Source of the DNA: Hypsibius dujardini
Taxonomy: Eukaryota > Tardigrada > Eutardigrada > Parachela > Hypsibiidae
Length of the DNA stretch: 33,110 nucleotides
Direction: 5' to 3'
Assembly (NCBI GenBank): GCA_001579985.1
Contig: LRSR01012892.1
Span: 1 to 33,110 of the forward strand
Shown here: positions 30,032 through 33,110 of the stretch, piece by piece
Position numbering within the stretch: position 1 is the stretch's first letter
Layout of the letters: each line of letters starts with the position of its first letter
Translations under genes and position numbers: made by a program
The notes under the pieces: model-generated
What the model was told of the DNA's origin: nothing
The model's input: the letters and a program-made list of their open reading frames with translations, nothing else
The model's database searches: none

Positions 30032-30154
30032 ACACACGTGGCAAAAACCTTGCGCTGACCGAATTAAGCACTTTAACTCGACGGTTGTGTATAACTGACA
30101 TGCAACGAGTGTAATGGCTTAACTCGGTTAGCGCAAGAGTTTTGCCACGTGTGT
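30032..30154. mobile_element. Foldback element, copy 2 (49-bp terminal inverted repeats)
   Basis: Arms 30032-30080 and 30106-30154 match copy 1 at 7915-8045, in the opposite orientation. AGTCA occurs at both sides of the element (before 30032 and from 30155), a possible target duplication if the element starts one base earlier. A TTCGAAC word resembling a Pol III B box lies just outside at about 30178. Confidence 0.7.
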
Positions 30155-31880
30155 AGTCATCAGATGCATATGTGAGATTCGAACGACGTCAGTGTCGTTT
30201 CTACTTTACTGTCTCAAACTCCAAAGTAGCAACGGCCGGCTCCGAGCCAACGGTTCGATTCATACAGAACTACCACCGTGTACCGTGTATATTGCCGGAG
30301 TAGTTACATCTTCCTGGCTGCAGTATCAGGTCAGTTCTGTCGTCCTTATAATTGTTACACCGGTACGAAGTATTTCACCGATGAATCCAGACGATGAGGG
30401 ATTTCTGTGAGTACGAGGGAGGGGCCAGAGCCCTTCCCTTATACTGTACTAGTACAACCACGTGAGAGAGAGAGATGCCAAGCGGCCACGCCCATCACGA
30501 GTCCTCGGATGATGTGATCGATCGCGACCGACCAACCTCCTTCCCCTGGCCTTCCCCTGGCCTGATTCCCCTCTTCCCCCACTTAGGAGCCCATGGTGAA
30601 CTTAGGAATGGGGAACCCTGCCTGCCAGCACCAATGTTTCCTAGTTCCTACTAGTGCTCTCACCCACATTCCACTCACGTAAACTCGTACAGTGGCAAAC
30701 CGTGCAGGGTCCTCATGCAATATGTCTATCTCGTTTATGTGTGTGTGTGTGTGTTCGGGTAACCAAACAAAAAGAGGGCTTTTAGACGAGGAAGAGCTGC
30801 TTGTTTACACATACATTCCTGGTACCCTCGTACTACACATACTCTATTGTGGAGAAAAATGGGAGAATTTTGTTAGCTCCGCAAGCGACGTCATCGCCAT
30901 CGCTCCCCCCCGTCAACTCAACCGCCGTAACGTAACGTAACGAGGCACGCGCCAGATTGCCCGTTGTTGTTGTATAATCTCTCACAAGGCGGCGCGAAAG
31001 CCGAAGCAGCAAATCAACGTACGCGCTGCCTCGTTCGCGTGTCGGACTTTTGCCTGTGACTTTTGCCTGTGACTTTTTGCCTGTGAATTTGCTCATTTCT
31101 ACTTCCTTTTTCCTCTGACCGCCGCGACGCTGCGCTGCCAGCCAGATCGCTATCGCATTTTCTAACATCAGCCTTTTACGCTGCTTGACAGGAGATGATG
31201 GGTCTATTGTGAAGAGAATATTTAATTGTGTGGATTCATTTGTCTGGCGCATTCCAAGGAATATAATTGCTAGACAGCAGGTACGCTACCGAAAGTGCGC
31301 TGTGATAGCTTCACGGTGTGTGCTGTTCTTGGTTCCTTATCTGAAAGTAAGACATTTTGTTGTAAATAATAATTCGAAAGTGAAGTCTTGGGGGAAAAAT
31401 TGGAATGAAAACATGATTTTTTTACGATTTGGAAACGTGGCGTTTCAGTTCAAATTTCCCTGTAGTCTTCGCCACTGGCCGGTTTGTTTACATTTTCTTG
31501 CCGGAGAGAAAGAGAGAAAGAGAGAGAGAGCGAGAGAGAGTTGTGGACTCTGCCTGCACTTTTATTTCGATTCGATTGATATTTTGACCACCTCAATTTG
31601 TACAGTTATTTTTCAGTGTTAAGAAATTCGGAATCCAGCCTAAAGATGTTAAAATTTCCTTACTCTGAAATTTAAAATTGTATCGGAGATTTGAAATGCG
31701 GCGGGTGATGACGTTTCCCTGTTCCGATTTATTAACCCTTTTTTTGAAAAACTAACTGACCTGAATTTGACACCATTATTTCTTGCTTGCATTCCAAATT
31801 TAGATAAGCTGAAAATTCACTTCATAAACGAAGGGCATTACGTTTTGAAATTTGATGCCGTTTTGGCGTTTTTTGTGAAT
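30155..31880. other. Intergenic with two doubtful exons, no gene called
   Basis: ATG at 30381 (MNPDDEGFL) ends at CT|GTGAGT, and 31193-31280 (GSIVKRIFNCVDSFVWRIPR) lies between a CTTGACAG acceptor and CAG|GTACGC donor. Both look exon-like on the top strand, but their phases do not join directly and no other exon was found. Also present: three TTTTGCCTGTGA units (about 31046-31086), three TAACG units (about 30928-30941), and a GAGAGA tract (31503-31541). Confidence 0.25.
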
Positions 31881-32111
31881 TTTTAATTAGGCGCAGCTTC
31901 TATAGTTCCCTGTATGTCCGACATCACACAGCCGTTTGATTTGATTTGAGGGTCGCTTTTTAATTGGGCGGAGCTTCAATATTTCCCTGTATGTCCGACA
32001 TCACACAGCCGTTTCATTTGATTTGACGGTCGCTTTTTAATTGGGCGGAGCTTCAATAGTTCCCTGTATGTCCGACATCACACAGCCGTTTGATTTGATT
32101 TGACGGTCGCT
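31881..32111. repeat. 77-bp tandem repeat, three copies
   Basis: Units begin TTTTAATTGGGCGGAGCTTC (or a variant) at 31881, 31958 and 32035, each with CCCTGTATGTCCGACATCAC. The first copy is the most diverged. The array ends about 420 bp before the start codon of the next gene, so it could lie in its promoter. Confidence 0.93.
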
Positions 32112-32533
32112 GAAGGGGTTTTCCCTTCTTGTCTGGCCTGCCTCTCTGCCTGCCTGCTGACGATCATGTCCGATCGCAATCAGCCCCCAAACTGAAACGC
32201 ATGTGTTTCTCGCGACGAGAGAGAGATCCAGTAGTAGACCAGCCAGACACAGACGAAACGATCTCGTGACTGCCTCTTTCATCATCCGGACTGGACACTT
32301 CCAGATGAAAACTCCTCCGTATTTCATCACACACACACATCTGTGGATTTAAAATTCGCCTTTTTCCCTCATTTTCAGACACATTTATCTGGACGACAAG
32401 ACCGTTCCAGACACACCTCCCCCGTGTAATGTCTGCCGCAACGCCATTGTTTGTCTGACGCGCCTGGGATTCATTTTGGATTACTTAATTTCACTGCCTG
32501 CCTGCCTGAAGCGTGTGTCTCTAAGTGGGATTG

Positions 32534-32794
32534 ATGGCGGCGACAGCGACGGCCACTTCCGGTTATGCCGCGTCCTCATTGTCTGTTGGACCGGGAGGCG
32601 GTGGTGGAGCAGCAGCAGCAGCTGGCGGGACTGTCGGTGGTGGTGCTGGTGGAAGCCTCAGTCATGGCGGTCCCTCTGTGGCCTCCTCGCTCAACTCCGT
32701 CCTGGGTTTCGGCATTCCCACCGCCAACGGGTCGGAAGACCACTGCAACGCTGCGCTGGCGCTGTTATTCCAACAGATTATGAATGACATGAAG
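32534..32794 (+). CDS. First coding exon of an Ala/Gly-rich protein, 3' partial
   Basis: The ATG at 32534 follows an in-frame stop and opens an 87-codon exon ending phase 0 at ATGAAG|GTACGG. The N-terminus is Ala/Gly/Ser-rich low complexity (residues 1-50). It is followed by an ordinary segment SVLGFGIPTANGSEDHCNAA then LALLFQQIMNDMK, likely a helix that continues in the next exon beyond the window. An acceptor-like TTTTCAG at 32372-32378 suggests a spliced 5' untranslated exon. The pattern (polyAla/Gly start, then a compact domain) is common in animal nuclear proteins, but I cannot name the family. Confidence 0.55.
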
Positions 32795-32864
32795 GTACGG
32801 AACATGACTGCTCGCAGGGCAGAGGTCGGACTGTAGAAAGTGTAAATGGTGATTAGCGCTTTGT

Positions 32865-33044
32865 TGTCTGTCTGTTTGGTGATTTCATTGGTAAACTGTT
32901 GTGCCTGCCTGCCCCTTAGCTTATCTGTCTGTTACTTTGTCTGTTTGTTTGTTCGTCTGTCAGTTGATTGCCTGTCTGTCTGTCTATTTATACCTGTCTG
33001 CCTCTGTCTTCTTGCGTGATCGCCTGTCTGTCTCTCTGTCTGTC

Positions 33045-33091
<47 letters not shown>

Positions 33092-33110
33092 GACTGTCTG
33101 TCTGTCTGTC
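32865..33110. repeat. TCTG / CTGT array at window end
   Basis: Imperfect TCTG/TTTG/TGCC units becoming a pure (CTGT)n run that continues past the window, in the first intron of the Ala/Gly-rich gene. Confidence 0.92.

Noticed and set aside
30833-31252. 139-codon bottom-strand frame
   Set aside because: Covers low-complexity promoter-like DNA, has no recognisable domain, and opposes a more exon-like segment on the top strand.
32379-32787. Alternative frame (YLDDKTVPDTPPPCNVCRN...) across the last exon
   Set aside because: It turns into Trp/Arg/Cys-rich nonsense opposite the Ala/Gly-rich coding frame, which has an ATG and a good donor.
1-33110. Retroviral, LTR, Polinton or other virus-like sequence
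   Set aside because: No reverse transcriptase, integrase, capsid-like or envelope-like stretch and no long terminal direct repeats were seen.

Overview
This is a window of animal (metazoan) nuclear DNA, most likely from an invertebrate. Coding sequence is broken by GT-AG introns, many under 100 bp (the shortest supported is 56 bp). The recognisable genes are animal housekeeping families, and nearly every intron and intergenic gap holds (CAGA)n/(TCTG)n-type simple repeats. No bacterial, plasmid or viral gene was seen. The species cannot be named from sequence alone. All gene models below were built by hand from translated exons, splice-site motifs and agreement of reading-frame phase across introns.

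Layout. 1-2664 (+): 3' part of a TARBP2/PRKRA/Loquacious-type double-stranded-RNA-binding protein. 3068-5203 (-): peflin-like penta-EF-hand calcium protein, convergent with the first gene. 6026-6964 (-): ISCA2-like mitochondrial Fe-S assembly protein. 7310-10284 (+): NT5DC2/3-like HAD-family nucleotidase, divergent from ISCA2 across a 345-bp shared promoter. 10285-14413: no convincing gene; simple repeats and a 24-bp minisatellite. 14414-15172 (-): MID1IP1/Spot14-like protein. 15173-19468: degenerate minisatellites, two inverted-repeat elements and no gene. 19469-22030 (-): nine-exon chromatin-type protein with a chromo-barrel/Tudor-knot-like segment and a C-terminal SAM domain. 22031-24268: tandem repeats, GT-rich sequence and a CCAAT-box cluster. 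24269-25634 and 26008-27253 (-): two tandem, similarly built four-membrane-span genes of unrecognised family. 27842-28305 (-): two possible exons of an unknown gene. 28306-32533: mostly noncoding, with a second copy of a foldback element and a 77-bp tandem repeat. 32534-33110 (+): first coding exon of an Ala/Gly-rich protein running off the window.

The genes do not form a pathway; this is ordinary animal gene order with unrelated neighbours. The parts that look least described are the tandem four-span membrane gene pair, the chromo-barrel plus SAM gene with a 26-nt microexon, a foldback element family (two copies, 7915-8045 and 30032-30154) associated with tRNA-like Pol III boxes, and a strictly 23-bp-spaced array of ATF/CRE-like sites between peflin and ISCA2.
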